From positions 62,001-126,000 of the forward strand of contig CAWADL010000012.1 of assembly GCA_963780825.1 (NCBI GenBank): 64,000 bases of DNA. The letters are read 5' to 3'. The stretch comes from Roseiarcus sp963780825. Its GTDB lineage: Bacteria; Pseudomonadota; Alphaproteobacteria; Rhizobiales; Beijerinckiaceae. Below the pieces are notes generated by a model. That model was not told the DNA's origin. It saw nothing but the letters and a program-made list of their open reading frames with translations, and ran no database searches. A program made the position numbers and the translations under genes. Positions 1 through 10,126 of the stretch are shown here, piece after piece; the first letter of the stretch is position 1; the number at the start of each line of letters is the position of its first letter.

Positions 1-2
1 AG

Positions 3-293
3 GAGGCAGGCGCCGACTATCAGCCCACGCTGATGGCCTCGACACGTTCGCTCGGCGAGCGCGTCGAGATCCGCGTGCGCGACAACGGCGGCGGCATCCC
101 CGCGGAGGTGCGTGCGAAAATGTTCAATCCGTTTTTTACAACCAAGCCCGCCGGCGAGGGCACGGGGCTAGGGCTGAGCCTCAGCCACGACATTGTCGTC
201 AAACAACACGCGGGTACGATTGACGTGGAAACCGAGCCCGGCGATTTCACCGAATTCATCATCACGCTCCCCCGCCAGAACGCCAAAGGTTGA
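3..293 (+). CDS. Sensor histidine kinase, C-terminal part (5' end outside window)
   Basis: The reading frame is open from the window edge to the stop at 291-293, so only the last ~96 residues are present. They form the ATP-binding half of a HATPase_c domain: the N/G1 region reads VRDNGGGIP, the F-box region FNPFFTTKP, and the G2 box GEGTGLGLSLSHDIV. The TTKP and GLGLS context is typical of cytoplasmic two-component kinases that end with the catalytic domain, and no receiver domain follows. The sensor and phosphoacceptor histidine lie upstream of the window, so the signal cannot be guessed. Palindromic repeats follow directly. Confidence 0.85.
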   Translation, partial: EAGADYQPTLMASTRSLGERVEIRVRDNGGGIPAEVRAKMFNPFFTTKPAGEGTGLGLSLSHDIVVKQHAGTIDVETEPGDFTEFIITLPRQNAKG

Positions 294-295
294 AG

Positions 296-587
296 CCGCC
301 CCCTGGGACCGCGGGCGTTCCGCCCATATGCTCTAACTTAGGGCGAAGAGATTGCGTAGATGATTGGAGAACCGCTGGCGCCGTGAACTCCCTCCCCCCT
401 TGTGGGGGAGGGCTGGGGTGGGGGGAGCCGCAAGAGCCGCCCTTTTCTGGAGAAGAACCTCCAAGCCGGACCGCCCCCTCCCTAACCTAACCTCCCCCAC
501 AAGGGGGAGGGGACTGCAGGCCGTCCATCACACCAAAGCCGCCGCCGTCAGCCCCGTCCCAACGAGCGCGCGGTCCCAGGCGCGGCG
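296..587. repeat. Repeat-filled gap: half copy of family E and full copy of family A
   Basis: No gene is visible here. At 297-326 there is a half copy of the CTGGGACCGCGGGCG type palindrome (family E; also at 19009 and 23492). At 389-512 there are two inverted arms, CCTCCCCCCTTGTGGGGG and CCTCCCCCACAAGGGGGAGG, about 75 bases apart. This is the family A element found again at 8919-9042 and inside dnaE2 at 30875-30994. Such elements are common in Rhizobiales genomes. Here the copy sits between convergent genes, where it could also help end transcription. Confidence 0.75.
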
Positions 588-1362
588 CTACATCGAGCTT
601 GCGCAGCGAGCCAGAATGTCCAGATAACCCGCCGCTCCCAGGCCGAGCGCCCAATGAACAGCCCGTCGATATGCGGAAAGGCGATCAGTTCCGCGCAATT
701 GTCAGGATTGACGCTGCCGCCATAGAGGCAGGGCGGGCGCGTCGGCCGAGCGTCGACGCGGCCACATCGAGGATGCGGGCCTGGCGCTGCATCGGCATAG
801 TCCGGGCTCGCGGGAACACCCTTCTCGCCGATCGCCCAGACCGGCTCATAGGCCAGCAAAATAGGCGCGGACCTTTGCTCGGGCGTGAGCTTGCCAAGCG
901 CGCCGCAGAACCTCGCGCGCCAGAACCTCGTCGGCGCGGCCACTTTCGCGATCCGCCAAGCGTCTCGCCAACGCAGATCAGCGGGATCAAGCCGTGCCGC
1001 ACCGCGGCCTCGACCTTGAGGCCGACAGTCTCGTCGGTCTCGCCGAAATGCTCGCGCCGCTCGGAATGGCCGAGTTCGACCAGATCCATGCAGCAGTCGA
1101 CTCAGCATCGGAGGCGAGATTTCGCCGGTCCATGCGCCGCGATCGGCCCAGTGCATGTTCTGCGCGCCGACCTTCACCGAAGTCCGCGCAAGGATTTCTT
1201 GACTTCGCGGATGCAGGTGAACGGCGGGATGACGAAGCGTTGGATGCGTGGATCGCGCGTGGGTTCGGCGGCGGCGAGCGCCTCGCGCGAAGGCCGCGCC
1301 TCCGGCAGCGTCTTGTTCATCTTCCAACTGGTGCCGATCCAGGCCCTGGGCGCGTCGATCAT
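588..1362 (-). CDS. eryH: Triosephosphate isomerase-like tetrulose-4-phosphate isomerase (EryH type)
   Basis: This is a TIM-barrel isomerase of about 255 residues. The catalytic elements are readable across shifted frames: the N-terminal lysine in GTSWKMNKT, the histidine in ELGHSERREHFGE, the glutamate in LLAYEPVWAIGEKG, and the phosphate loop in YGGSVNPDN with GLFIGRSAW. In Brucella the paralogue beside the ery genes (TpiA2/EryH) converts a tetrulose-4-phosphate to erythrulose-1-phosphate, and RpiB/EryI then makes erythrose-4-phosphate. The presence of eryA, eryB, eryC, eryD and eryI homologues here supports that role over glycolytic TpiA. The start at 1362 lies 8 bases after the upstream kinase stop. 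Several single-base frame changes break the gene, probably sequence errors. The exact substrate is inferred from context. Confidence 0.8.
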
Positions 1363-1370
1363 TGCGGTCG

Positions 1371-3054
1371 CTACGCTCCCGACCGTCGCAGCCATTCCGC
1401 CGTCAGCGTCGCGATGATCAGCGCGGCCGAGGCGGCGCCCGGATCGATATGGCCGAGGCTTCGTTCGCCCAGCCGCGCCGACCGGCCCTTGGCCGCGATC
1501 ATGGCTTTCGTCGCCTCGGCGCCCGCCTGCGCCGCATATCGCCTCGCGGCTTCGCCCGGCGAACGGCTTTGGGCGAGCGCCTCCTCGCCGCGCGCGCCGC
1601 GCGGGCGCCCAGGCGTCGAGCATGGTCTTGTCGCCCTCGGCCGCCTGTCCGCGCGCGATGATCCCCTCGGCCATCGCGGCGATCAGCGTTTGGCGTCTCG
1701 TCGAATGGCGTCTCCGAACCGCGCGCCTGCCACTTTGGCCGCGCGCATCAAGCGCCGTGGCGTAGAGCGGGCCGGAGGAGGCGCCGACGGCGTTGAGCAG
1801 CGCCTTCGCCGCCGCGTTAACGACATCCGCCAGCGATGCGCTCGCGAGTCGAGCGCCGCTGCTGCCTTGGCGGCGGCGGCGAAACCGTCGCCATCGCGAT
1901 CCCGTGGTCGCCGTCGCCGATCAGCGCCGTCGAGCCGGCAGAGTTCGTCGCGCTTCTCTGCGAGCATCGCCGCGACGCGCCGCCAGCGACTCGGCGTGAA
2001 ATCCGGCGGCGGTGATCTCGCGCTCATCGCGCGGCGACCTGAGAACATCGCGCAATCGCAGGGGTGGTCGATCAGCGACTGCAATTCGTCGTCGAGATGC
2101 ATCAGCGTGATCGAGGCGCCCGCCATTTCCAGCGACGTGCAATAGGGGCCGACCAGCGAGGAGTGCAGCGTCAGGCCGGCTTCCGCGATGCGCTGCGCGA
2201 CGCGGCGGTGCAGGATGTAAAGCTCCATCAGCGGCGTCGCGCCGAGCGAGTTGACCAGCACAGCGACGCGGTCGCCGCGCGATGGCCTGCATTTCCCTGA
2301 AGATCGCGTCCATGATCTCGTCGACGACCGCGTCGGCCGGGCGTGAGCGTCTCGCGCCGCATCCCGGGCTCGCCATGGATGCCCATGCCGATTTCCATCT
2401 CGCCGGGCGCGATCTCGAAATTGTGCGCGGCGCGTCTCCGGCAGCGAGCAGGGCGCCGAGCGCGACGCCAAGCGTGTAGGTGCGGGCATTGGCATGGCGG
2501 GCGATCCGTTCGACCTCGTCGAGCGGCAGCATGCGGTCGGCGGCGGCGCCGGCGGCCTTGAAGATGAAGACATTGCCGGCGACGCCGCGCCGCTTCTCGC
2601 GCTCTGATCGGGCGGCGCGGACGCGATGTCGTCGGTCGTCAGCACCGTGCGCGCCTCGATGCCTTCCAGCGCGAGCAAGCTCGCTCGCCATGTCGAAGTT
2701 CATCACGTCGCCGGCATAGTTGCCGTACATGAACAGCACGCCGGCGCCGCCGTTCGCGGCGAGCGCGGCGTCGACCGCGGGTTGCGGCGGCGGCGAGGCA
2801 AACACGTTTCCGATCGCCGCCGCGTCGGCGAGGCCCTTGCCGACGAAGCCGAGAAAGGTCGGCTCGTGGCCCGAGCCGCCGCCGATCACCAACGCGACCT
2901 TGCCGGGCCGCGGGCCGTGGCGCGCAACAATCGCGCGCGGCGCATGGTCGGGCCGGAACAGCTTGTCGCCGTGTGCGGCGAGCACCCCTTCGAGCATCTC
3001 GTCGACCGCGGCCGCGCCGTCGTTGATGAGCTTCTGCGTCGGTGTTTCGCTCAT
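1371..3054 (-). CDS. Fused DhaK-DhaL ATP-dependent dihydroxyacetone/erythrulose-type kinase
   Basis: About 560 residues, the usual length of single-chain ATP-dependent Dak kinases. The DhaK part shows GGGSGHEPTFLGFVGKG and MYGNYAGDVMNFDMA, which form the substrate-binding fold. The DhaL part shows GDGDHGIAMATGF, GDKTMLDAW and a C-terminal GERSLGHIDPGAASA, the nucleotide-binding helical barrel. Known family substrates are dihydroxyacetone and, in polyol loci, erythrulose. The start overlaps the stop of the EryC-like gene in an ATGA, so the two are co-translated. A kinase for free erythrulose would give the pathway a second entry point beside EryA. Frame changes are present mainly in 1700-2550. 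Substrate choice is inference. Confidence 0.82.
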
Positions 3055-3994
3055 GGACTTCGCCCTTGAGGTCTGCCGCGCCGGTCTCGATGATACGGCC
3101 GCCAGAACGCCACCGACTCGGCGATCGGCGGGGATCACCTGCCGGTCGTCGGGCTCGCGCTCCTTGAACGAGAGTTCGAGGCAGATCTCGTTGTCCATCG
3201 CCGCCGCCCTCGCGGAACGCCGCCAGCAGCGCCTTCGGCTGGATGCGGCCTTTCGCGTTGAATTCGGCGGTGAACGGCCGATGGCCGCCCTTGTCCATCA
3301 GCGATTGCTTGATGTGGATGATCGGCGAGACGTCGGGGATCGCGCGCGCCCAGGCGTAGGGATCGTAGTCGTCGGGATTGGCGCTGGTGACATCGCCGTG
3401 GTCGATATCGGCCATCATCCACATCGGGATGGCGAAGGCCGCGGCGGACAAGCGCTGCTGCAAGGCCAGGCAGGCGGCGATCGTCTCGCCGAATTCGCGC
3501 GCAATCGACATCGGCTCCCAGAACACGAAGGAAAGGCCGGCCTTCTTCGCGTGTTCCGCCACCTCCGCCCAGCCGTCGATGGCGATCTGGATCAGCGCTT
3601 CGCGGCGGCGCGGGTCGTCGAAATCGCGATAGGTGAAAATCGCGAACTGCGTGCCGATCGAGGCGCCGCCGAGTTCGCCGATCACGTCGGCGAAGGTCTT
3701 GAACCAGTCGACGTAGTAGCGGCGCACCTCCTTCTCGGGATGGCCGAAGTGGTTGAGGCGCCCGGAGGGGCCGGTCATGCCGGAGGTGACGCGAACGCCG
3801 GTTCGACGCAGCGCGGCGCCCATGCGTTGGGTCAGCGCGCTCAGAGTTGGCGCTGGCCAGGACGGGTTGAGAAACTCGTGCGTGAGTTGGAGATCGCGGA
3901 TGCGTATCTGGTCCGCGACGGTTTCGATGAGATCCTCCGGCTCGGCCAACCGATTGACGAACGGATTGGTGTTCAGCGAAAGCGTGAAGGGCAT
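3051..3994 (-). CDS. eryC: Sugar phosphate isomerase/epimerase, EryC-like
   Basis: A xylose-isomerase-like TIM barrel of about 313 residues starting MPFTLSLNTNPFVNRL. It contains HEFLNPSWPA, SGMTGPSGRLNHFGHPE, TFADVIGELGG, FVFWEPMSIAREF and MMADIDHGDVTS, the last carrying metal-ligand type acidic and histidine residues. EryC of Brucella (about 309 residues) is in this family and acts as a tetrulose-4-phosphate racemase after EryB. The position between the HAD/kinase pair and the Dak kinase, with eryA, eryB and eryH in the same operon, fits. Frame changes occur near 3205 and 3120. The likely stop is at 3051, overlapping the next gene. Confidence 0.75.
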
Positions 3995-4012
3995 TGTTGG
4001 TCGCTATCGAGT

Positions 4013-4076
4013 TGGAGCGTCGGCGTCCACGCCGACGTCGTGCGCCGCGTCGTCGGCGTGGACGCCGACGCTCCGA
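4013..4076. repeat. Family D palindrome (GGAGCGTCGGCGTCCACGCC type)
   Basis: The left arm, reading gagcgtcggcgtccacgccg, and the right arm, reading cggcgtggacgccgacgctc, are near-perfect inverted copies separated by about 20 bases. The hairpin fills the gap between the HAD gene and the EryC-like gene inside the operon. A diverged copy occurs at 49299-49353. Confidence 0.8.
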
Positions 4077-4166
4077 AGGACGTCTCCGAGTTTCCGACAG
4101 CAACCTCATCGCACTCCCTAGAACTGAAATCGTGGTAGCAGAAAGTCGGGCGGCGCATGAAGCGCC

Positions 4167-4958
4167 TCACAGCGCGCGAGCACTTCCGTCCTCGCTTTCG
4201 GCCGCGTGCACGCCGGTCCGCGTCAGCGCCGTGGCGAGGCCGGCGCGGCGGCCGCCGACAATGTCGTGCGCGGGACTGTCGCCGATACAGACGATGCGCG
4301 CACGCTCGACGCCCGAAAGCTTTTGCAGCGCTTCGCGATAGATCGCGGGGTAGGGCTTGCCGAACCATTCGACCGGGCCGCCCATCTCCTCATATTGGCG
4401 GGCGACGCGGCCGGCGGCGAAGGCGAGGCCGTCGCCGGTCAGCATCGTCACGTCGGGATTGGAGCAGAAGAGCGGGGTACGCGCTTGCGCCGCGGGGCGA
4501 AGCAGCTCGCGGTAGTCTTCGAGCGAATAGGCCCAGGGCCGGCATCCCGCGATCAGCAGCGCGTCGGCCTCCGCGGGATCGGAGACCGGCGTCAGATCGA
4601 GGCCTGCGAGCGGCGCCGAGGTGTCGTCGGTTGTGTGGATCCAGACCCGCGCGCCCGGTCTCAGGCCGTTGCCGATGCGACGGCTGATTTCGGCAAAGGC
4701 GGTTTCGCCGGAGGATTGCACGCCGAGGTAGTTTTCGCGCGCGAAACCGAATCTCGTCAGACGCGCTTCGTTGTCGGCGCCGCGCTTGCCTGAATTTGAG
4801 AGCAACACAATGCGCGCTCCCCGCTGCGCGAGCTTTTCGAGCGCGGCGGGCGCGAACGGGTAGGCGCCCCTGGAGTCCATCAACACGCCGAACTGGTCGA
4901 TGAGGAAGCCGCGATAGCGCTCCGCCAGTGCGGCGAGACCCTCGAGCCGCTGCGTCAT
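4167..4958 (-). CDS. HAD-IIA family hydrolase (TIGR01459-like)
   Basis: 263 residues with no frame break, so intact. HAD motif I is degenerate: FLIDQFGVLMD has the first aspartate but no second acidic residue two positions on, as in the TIGR01459 subfamily. LLSNSGKR gives motif II, EWFGKPYPAIY supplies the motif III lysine, and CIGDSPAHDIVG is motif IV. HAD-IIA proteins are usually sugar- or nucleotide-phosphate phosphatases, but lack of the second aspartate makes phosphatase activity uncertain. The start overlaps the small FGGY kinase stop by 4 bases (ATGA), so the two are probably made together. It may remove a dead-end sugar phosphate or tune the pool. That is inference. Confidence 0.8.
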   Translation of the reverse strand: MTQRLEGLAALAERYRGFLIDQFGVLMDSRGAYPFAPAALEKLAQRGARIVLLSNSGKRGADNEARLTRFGFARENYLGVQSSGETAFAEISRRIGNGLRPGARVWIHTTDDTSAPLAGLDLTPVSDPAEADALLIAGCRPWAYSLEDYRELLRPAAQARTPLFCSNPDVTMLTGDGLAFAAGRVARQYEEMGGPVEWFGKPYPAIYREALQKLSGVERARIVCIGDSPAHDIVGGRRAGLATALTRTGVHAAESEDGSARAL

Positions 4959-6214
4959 GCGCCCGCCCTCGCCAACAGCGCCGCGCCATAGGCCGCCTCG
5001 TCGTCGACCGCGGCCACCAGGGGAACGCCGAGTTTTTCGCGCGCGGATCGAGGTCCAGGCGGCGTTGCCAGCGCCGCCGCCGACGCTGCGCACCGACTTC
5101 AAGGTCGGAGCGCCGAGCTCGGCGAGGCGCCGATAGCCGAGCGCCTCGATAGCGGCGACGCCTTCAAACAGGCCTTGCAGGAATCGCGCGGGATCTTCCG
5201 GACGCGGCGCGACGCGCGGCGGCAACGCGGGATCGGCAATCGGGAAGCGCTCGCCGGGGCGGGGCAGCGGATAATAGTCGAGGCCGGTCGGAATCGCCGG
5301 GTTCAAGCGCGAGGAAAGATCGGCGATCTCGGCGGCGCTGAAATGGGCGAGCAGCGCGCCGCCGCCGGTGTTGGAGGCGCCGCCCGCAAGCCAGCGCCCG
5401 AGCAGCCGATGGCTGTAGACGCCATATTCCGGGGCGAAGACGGGACGGTCGGACATCAGCTTGAGCGTCAGCGTCGTGCCGAGCGCGGTGACGCCTTCGC
5501 CGGGCGCGCTGGCGCCTGTGGCTAGGAACGAAGCGCAGCCGTCTGTCGTGCCGGCGACGACAAGCGCATCCGGCGAAAAGCCAAAACGCGCTGCGGCCTC
5601 CTGCGTCACGCGGCCGATCGCCTCGCCCGGCGCTTTCACCTCCGGCAGCAGCGCGAGATCGAAACCGATCGCGGCGATCCAATCCGGCCAGCGCCGGTCG
5701 ACCGGATCGTAGCCGGTCTTCAGCGCATTGTTTTCGTCGGTGACGATGCGGCCGCAGAACCGCGCCGCGATCCAGTCGGCCTGATGCGCGATGCGCGTCG
5801 GGCGACCGCGCGCGCAGGTCCGCCGCCTTGGCGAGCCCGCTGGTCGCGCCATGCGCGGCGCTGGTCGCGGGCGCAAGATGGGCGATGGCTTCGAGCGTTC
5901 CACGATCAGTGGCTGCGTCGTTGTACATCAGCGCGTCGCCGATCGGCGCGCCCTTCGCATCGAGCGCCAGCATCGTGCCCGAAGTGCCATCGACCGAAAG
6001 CGCTGCGATGCGACCGCGATCGACGCTCGCCAAAGCCGCGTCGATCGCCGCCTCCGCCGCGGCGAGCCAAACAGAGGGGCTTCGCGGATTCTCGCCGAAG
6101 TCCGCGAGCGCCGCCTTTGCCGGTCGAGAGGCTTTGCCCTTGCGCGTCGATCACGACAGCGCGCGCGCCGGAGGTGCCGAGATCGAGGCCTAGGAACAGC
6201 CGGTCATCGCGCAT
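4955..6214 (-). CDS. Small FGGY-family carbohydrate kinase (about 420 aa, SePSK-like)
   Basis: Starts MRDDRLFLGLDLGTSGARAV, the N-terminal phosphate loop of the FGGY fold. It continues with LSVDGTSGTMLALDAKG, a substrate-binding DENNALKTGYDP region, AGTTDGCASFLATGA (phosphate 2 loop) and RSVGGGAGN near the end. The length (~420) is shorter than EryA or GlpK (~500) and matches the D-ribulose kinase/SePSK branch. It is clearly distinct from the eryA homologue at 10127-11672, so the locus has two FGGY kinases with probably different substrates (erythrulose, ribulose or a related ketose). It overlaps the aldolase by 11 bases and the HAD gene by 4. Frame changes lie near 6110, 5800 and 5035. Confidence 0.8.
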
Positions 6215-7236
6215 TGAGCGCCCGCCGGTATTTCTCCGCGTCCCAGTCAATCAACTCGCGAACTTCGTCGCCGGTGAGATAGCGGGGTAGGGCGTCCTCG
6301 GCGACGCGCGCAAGCACGTCGCCGAGGCATCGCGCCATGGCGCGCGCGCCGGTGGAGGCTTCGTCGCGCAGCAGCGCTCCAGCGCCAGGCGCAAGCAGAA
6401 AGGGGGGTAGCGCGAGTGTGCGCTCGGCGAAGCGGTCGACAAGGCGAGCGGCGTCGTCGTCGGGTCCAAGCGCAGTCGCGCCATCGCCACAGAACACGAC
6501 ATGATCAGGATAGAGCGAGCCTCCCGTCGCCAGCGTCAGCAGACGCGGCGACAACGCCACGTCATGCAGAGGGTGGCCGATCGGCGCCGGCGTGTAGCCC
6601 GCGCCAGCGAGCGCCGCTAGTCGGCTGAAATCCGGCGCGCCGGCCTGAAGCGGGGGCGCGCGCAGCGCCGCCGCGACCGCATCGACGAGCTGCGCCGCCG
6701 CCTCGACGCGTGTCGCCAGCGACGATGAGGCCGTGATTGCCGAGCACGACAACATCGGTATCCGCCGTGCGCGCGGCGCGAACTTTGGCGGCGAGGCGGG
6801 CGCCGGGTTTCACATAGTCGACGAACGCCCAGTGGAAACCGCCGAGCTTTTCGGCGAGCCTTTCGCGCGCGTCTTTGGCGAGCGCGATCGCGATCGTGTT
6901 CACACAATGCACGTGCAGAACGACCCGCTGCGGGAAAACCGCGTGCAGGCACGTCTCGATCGAGGGCTTCAGCCCGTCGCGCGCGAGCGCGAACTGGGCG
7001 GGTTGGTCGGCGAGCGGATCGTCGCGCTCGACGGCGTCGCGCAGCGGCGGCAGATCGACGGCAACAAATATGTCGCGAGCTTCGGCGTCGGCGAGCAGCG
7101 TGCCGGACGCCTTGATCCACATCACGTCGCCCGCTTTCACCGAAGTGTTGCCGCCCGGGCCCTGCACCAGCAGCGGGTCGGCGCCAAAGCGGGCGGAGAC
7201 GGCGCGAAGCGCTGCAAGATCGGCGGGAGGCGTCAT
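6204..7236 (-). CDS. Class II aldolase/adducin-type protein with C-terminal extension
   Basis: The N-terminal ~170 residues are a class II aldolase: GPGGNTSVKAGDVMWIKASG is the phosphate-binding region, LHVHCVNTIAIAL holds the first zinc histidines, and VLGNHGLIVAGD the third. The remaining ~170 residues (after a frame change near 6730) hold YTPAPIGHPLHDVALSPR, GGSLYPDHVVFCGDG and a tail ending DWDAEKYRRALNAR. Proteins of this shape occur in sugar-acid and rhamnose pathways as RhaD-like aldolases without the SDR half. It could cleave or decarboxylate a phosphorylated tetronate or ketose made by the neighbouring kinase. The overlap with that kinase supports coupling. Substrate unknown. Confidence 0.75.
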
Positions 7237-7254
7237 GGTCGCGACCACCGCCCT

Positions 7255-7351
7255 CTGTAGCCGCGGTCGCTGACCGCGGCCGCCGCGCAGGCGCCGGAGC
7301 TAGAGAGGGTGGTTGTCGCCGAGGGCCCGCGGTCAACGACCGCGGCTACAG
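7255..7351. repeat. Family C palindrome (GTAGCCGCGGTCGNNGACCGCGG)
   Basis: Two palindromes, tagccgcggtcgctgaccgc at the left and ggtcaacgaccgcggctaca at the right, are inverted copies with about 55 bases between. The element fills the gap between the EryB-like and aldolase genes. A second copy lies at 21271-21364 in the Nit1C cluster. Confidence 0.8.
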
Positions 7352-7378
7352 AGGCGTCTCGCTTGCTCATCGCGCGCC

Positions 7379-8889
7379 TCACGCCGCCGTCGCCTTGGCG
7401 TCTTCCAACCATACTTTGAGAGCTTCCTTCTGCACCGCTGTCATGCCGAGATGATGTTTAGTGCGGCGCATGACGATGTCCTCCATAGTTTGCGCCCATT
7501 CTCGTTTCATCAGGTAACGCACCTCCACTTCGTAGAGGTCGGGACCAAACCTTCGTCCAAGGCCTTCAACCGACCGCGTCGCTCCAATCAACTCGCGCGC
7601 GCGGGCGCCGTAGAGGCGCGCGTAGTGCGTGGCGAGCGAGTCGGGCAGCCAAGCAAACTCCTGCCTCAAAGCGCGCAGAAACGCTTCGAAATCGGCGTTG
7701 GCGATCTCGCCGCCGGGCAGGGTGGCGCGAGCGGTCCAGTCGGTGCCCATCTTGGGAAAGAATTTGGCGAGCCGCTGGATCGCGTGCTCGGCGAGCTTGC
7801 GGAAGGTCGTGATCTTGCCGCCGAACACGCTCAGCACAGGCGCGCCGCCCGTCTCGTCGAGATCGAACACATAGTCGCGCGTCACCGCGGAGGGATTGCC
7901 TTTGCCGTCGTCGAACAGCGGCCGAACGCCGGAGAAGGCGCTGATCACGTCGTCGCGTTTGAGTTGCGGCTTAGAAATAGCGGTTCACCGCCGCGATCAG
8001 ATAGTCGATCTCGTTCTCGTCCGCTTCGACTGCTTCAGGGCGCGCCAGAGAAGGGAATGTCGGTGGTGCCGATCAGCGCTTTGTCGCCCTCATAAGGATT
8101 GACGAAGATGACGCGCTTGTCGTCGTTCTGCACCAGATAGGCCTGCGGCCCATCCCAAAACTTTGGCGTGATGATGTGGCTGCCTTTCACCAGCCGGACT
8201 GAGCGCTGCGAATTGCGCGCCAACGACCCGACCAATCACGTCATTGACCCACGGCCCGCTCGCATTGACCAGCGCGCGGGCGCGCACGACGCGCTTCGGG
8301 CCGATGCGCGGCGTCAATTCGACGCGCCATTGGCCGCCCTCGCGACGCGCCGATGTGCAGGCGGTGCGCGTCAGCACCTCGGCGCCGCGCTCAGCCGCGT
8401 CGAGGGCATTGAGCGACCACAAGGCGCGCGTCGTCGACCCAGCAGTCGGAGTATTCGAACGCTTTCGTGTATTCGGGCTTGATTGGCCGGCCCTCGGGCG
8501 CCGTGCGCAGGTCGAGGTCGCGCGTGCCCGGCAGTTTCTTGCGGCCGCCGAGGTGGTCGTAGAGAAACAGGCCCGAGCCGCACCAACCAGGCCGGGCGGT
8601 CCAGCGGGCGAATGGGGCAGCACGAAGCGCATCGGCCAGATGATATGCGGCGCGGCGTTCAGCAGCACTTCGCGCTCGATCAGCGCCTCGCGCACGAGCC
8701 GGAACTCGTAATATTCGAGATAGCGCAGGCCGCCGTGCACGAGCTTGCCGGAGCGCGACGATGTGCCCTCGGCGAGATCGTCCTTCTCGCAGAGGAGCAC
8801 CTGACAGCCCGCGGCCCGCCGCGTCGCGCGCGATGCCGGCGCCGTTGACGCCGCCGCCGATGACCAGCGAGGTCGACTGTGCCGGTCAT
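7379..8889 (-). CDS. eryB: FAD-dependent glycerol-3-phosphate/erythritol-4-phosphate dehydrogenase (GlpD/EryB family)
   Basis: About 500 residues, the usual GlpD length. Readable family blocks are EGTSSRSGKLVHGGLRYLEY, VREALIEREVLLNAAPHI, ALVNASGPWVND, LVKGSHIITPKFWDG, FVNPYEGDKALIGTTDI and FGGKITTFRKLAEHAIQRL. The N-terminal FAD-binding GxGxxG is obscured by frame changes. In the ery pathway EryB oxidises erythritol-4-phosphate to erythrulose-phosphate at the membrane and passes electrons to quinone. GlpD does the same with glycerol-3-phosphate. Presence of eryA, C, D, H and I homologues favours EryB, but sequence alone does not exclude GlpD. At least four frame changes. Confidence 0.78.
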
Positions 8890-8918
8890 GCGCGACCCCC
8901 GCGGTTCGCGCGCGCGTT

Positions 8919-9042
8919 CCCTCCTCCCTTGTGGGGAGGGCTAGCGGAGAGGGGGCGGTTCGGCTTGGGCGATGCCAATCGGATGGGGCTCAGCGTGTGG
9001 CTACCCCCCACCCCGACCCTCCCCCACAAGGGGGAGGGAGTT
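8919..9042. repeat. Family A palindromic element, copy 2
   Basis: Left arm ctcctcccttgtggggaggg and right arm ccctcccccacaagggggag flank a spacer that contains cggttcggcttgggcg and tggctaccccccacccc. The spacer, not only the arms, is shared with the copy inside dnaE2 (30875-30994), so this is a defined ~120-base element rather than two chance hairpins. It lies between the EryB-like and hydroxyacid dehydrogenase genes. Confidence 0.85.
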
Positions 9043-9086
9043 CACGGCGCCGCCGCGTCGAACTCTCAGACAACATCAACACAGGT

Positions 9087-10125
9087 TCACCGCGGCCCTT
9101 CGCCCGCCAGATAGCGCCGCACCTCCTCCGCCGCCTGCTCGGCCGCGAACGTCACCGTGCGCATCGAGGCGCCCGCGATATGCGGCGTCAGCGTCACGTT
9201 CGGCAGTTGCAGCAGCGGCCAATCCGCGGGCACGGGTTCGACCCCGAACGTCTCCAGCATCGCCGAGCCGAGCGGCCCCTGCGTCAGCGCCGCATAGAGC
9301 GCGTCGTAATCGCACAGCGGCCCGCGCGCGGTGTTGACGAACAGCGAGCCCGGCTTCATGCGCGCGAACGCCTCGGCGTTCATCATATGCCGTCGTCTCC
9401 GCGGTGACGCGCGCGTGCAGCGTGACGACGTCCGCCTCGCGCCAGCAGCGTCTCGAACGACGTCATCGTCGACGCCGTCGCCGCGATGTCGTCGGCGCTG
9501 AGCTGCACATAGGGGTCATGCACCAGCACGCGCGCGCCGAAGGCTCGCAGCAGCTTGACGACCTTGCGTCCCGATGGCGCCGTAGCCGATCACGCCGACC
9601 GTCATTTCGTAGAGTTCGCGCCCCGTCGTGTCGGCGCGGTAGAGGTCGCCGCGCCAGACGCCCGCGCGCAGCGATTCGTGGCCGGCCCGGATCTTGCGCG
9701 TCTCGGCGAGGATCGCGCCGAGCGTGAATTCGGCCACCGCGCTCGCATTGCGGCCCGGCGTGTTCACCACCAGCACCTTGCGCTCCCGCGCCGCCTTCAT
9801 GTCGATGTTGACGGGACCGCCGCGCGAAACCGCGATCAGCTTGAGCTTCGGCAGCCGCTCGAGCATGCGCGCCCGAGACCGGCGCGAGATGCGTCACGAA
9901 AATCTCGGCATCGCCGACGAAATCGACGACTCCATCGGCGTCGCCGAAATATTCCTTCAGGCCTTCCATCCCCGCGGCGGCATAGCCGTGCTCCATCGGC
10001 TCGTCTGGCCAATTGTCCTTGCGCGTGCGTACGCTCACCGTATCGCCGCAGGCGGCGACGATCTTCTCACCGAAGACCTCCGGCAGCATGAAATGATCGC
10101 CGATGACAGCTACTTCGCGGGGCAT
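9087..10125 (-). CDS. D-2-hydroxyacid dehydrogenase (phosphoglycerate dehydrogenase-like)
   Basis: About 345 residues with the NAD-binding block VGVIGYGAIGT, the upstream LKLIAVSRGGPVNIDMKAA and VNTPGRNASAVAEFTLGAIL, the catalytic arginine region SLFVNTARGPLCD, and PNVTLTPHIAGAS with the catalytic histidine. The family reduces or oxidises 2-hydroxy acids with NAD(P). In polyol and tetronate clusters such enzymes act on erythronate- or threonate-type acids. It starts 1 base after eryA ends, so it is in the same operon. Frame changes lie near 9870, 9570 and 9390. The substrate is unknown. A role in an oxidative branch from a tetrose is a guess from context. Confidence 0.78.
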
Positions 10126-10126
10126 G

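Noticed and set aside
4167..5903. A 578-residue kinase-HAD fusion
   Set aside because: It is created by a frame change at about 5035; in the restored frame the kinase stops at 4955 and the HAD gene begins at 4958.
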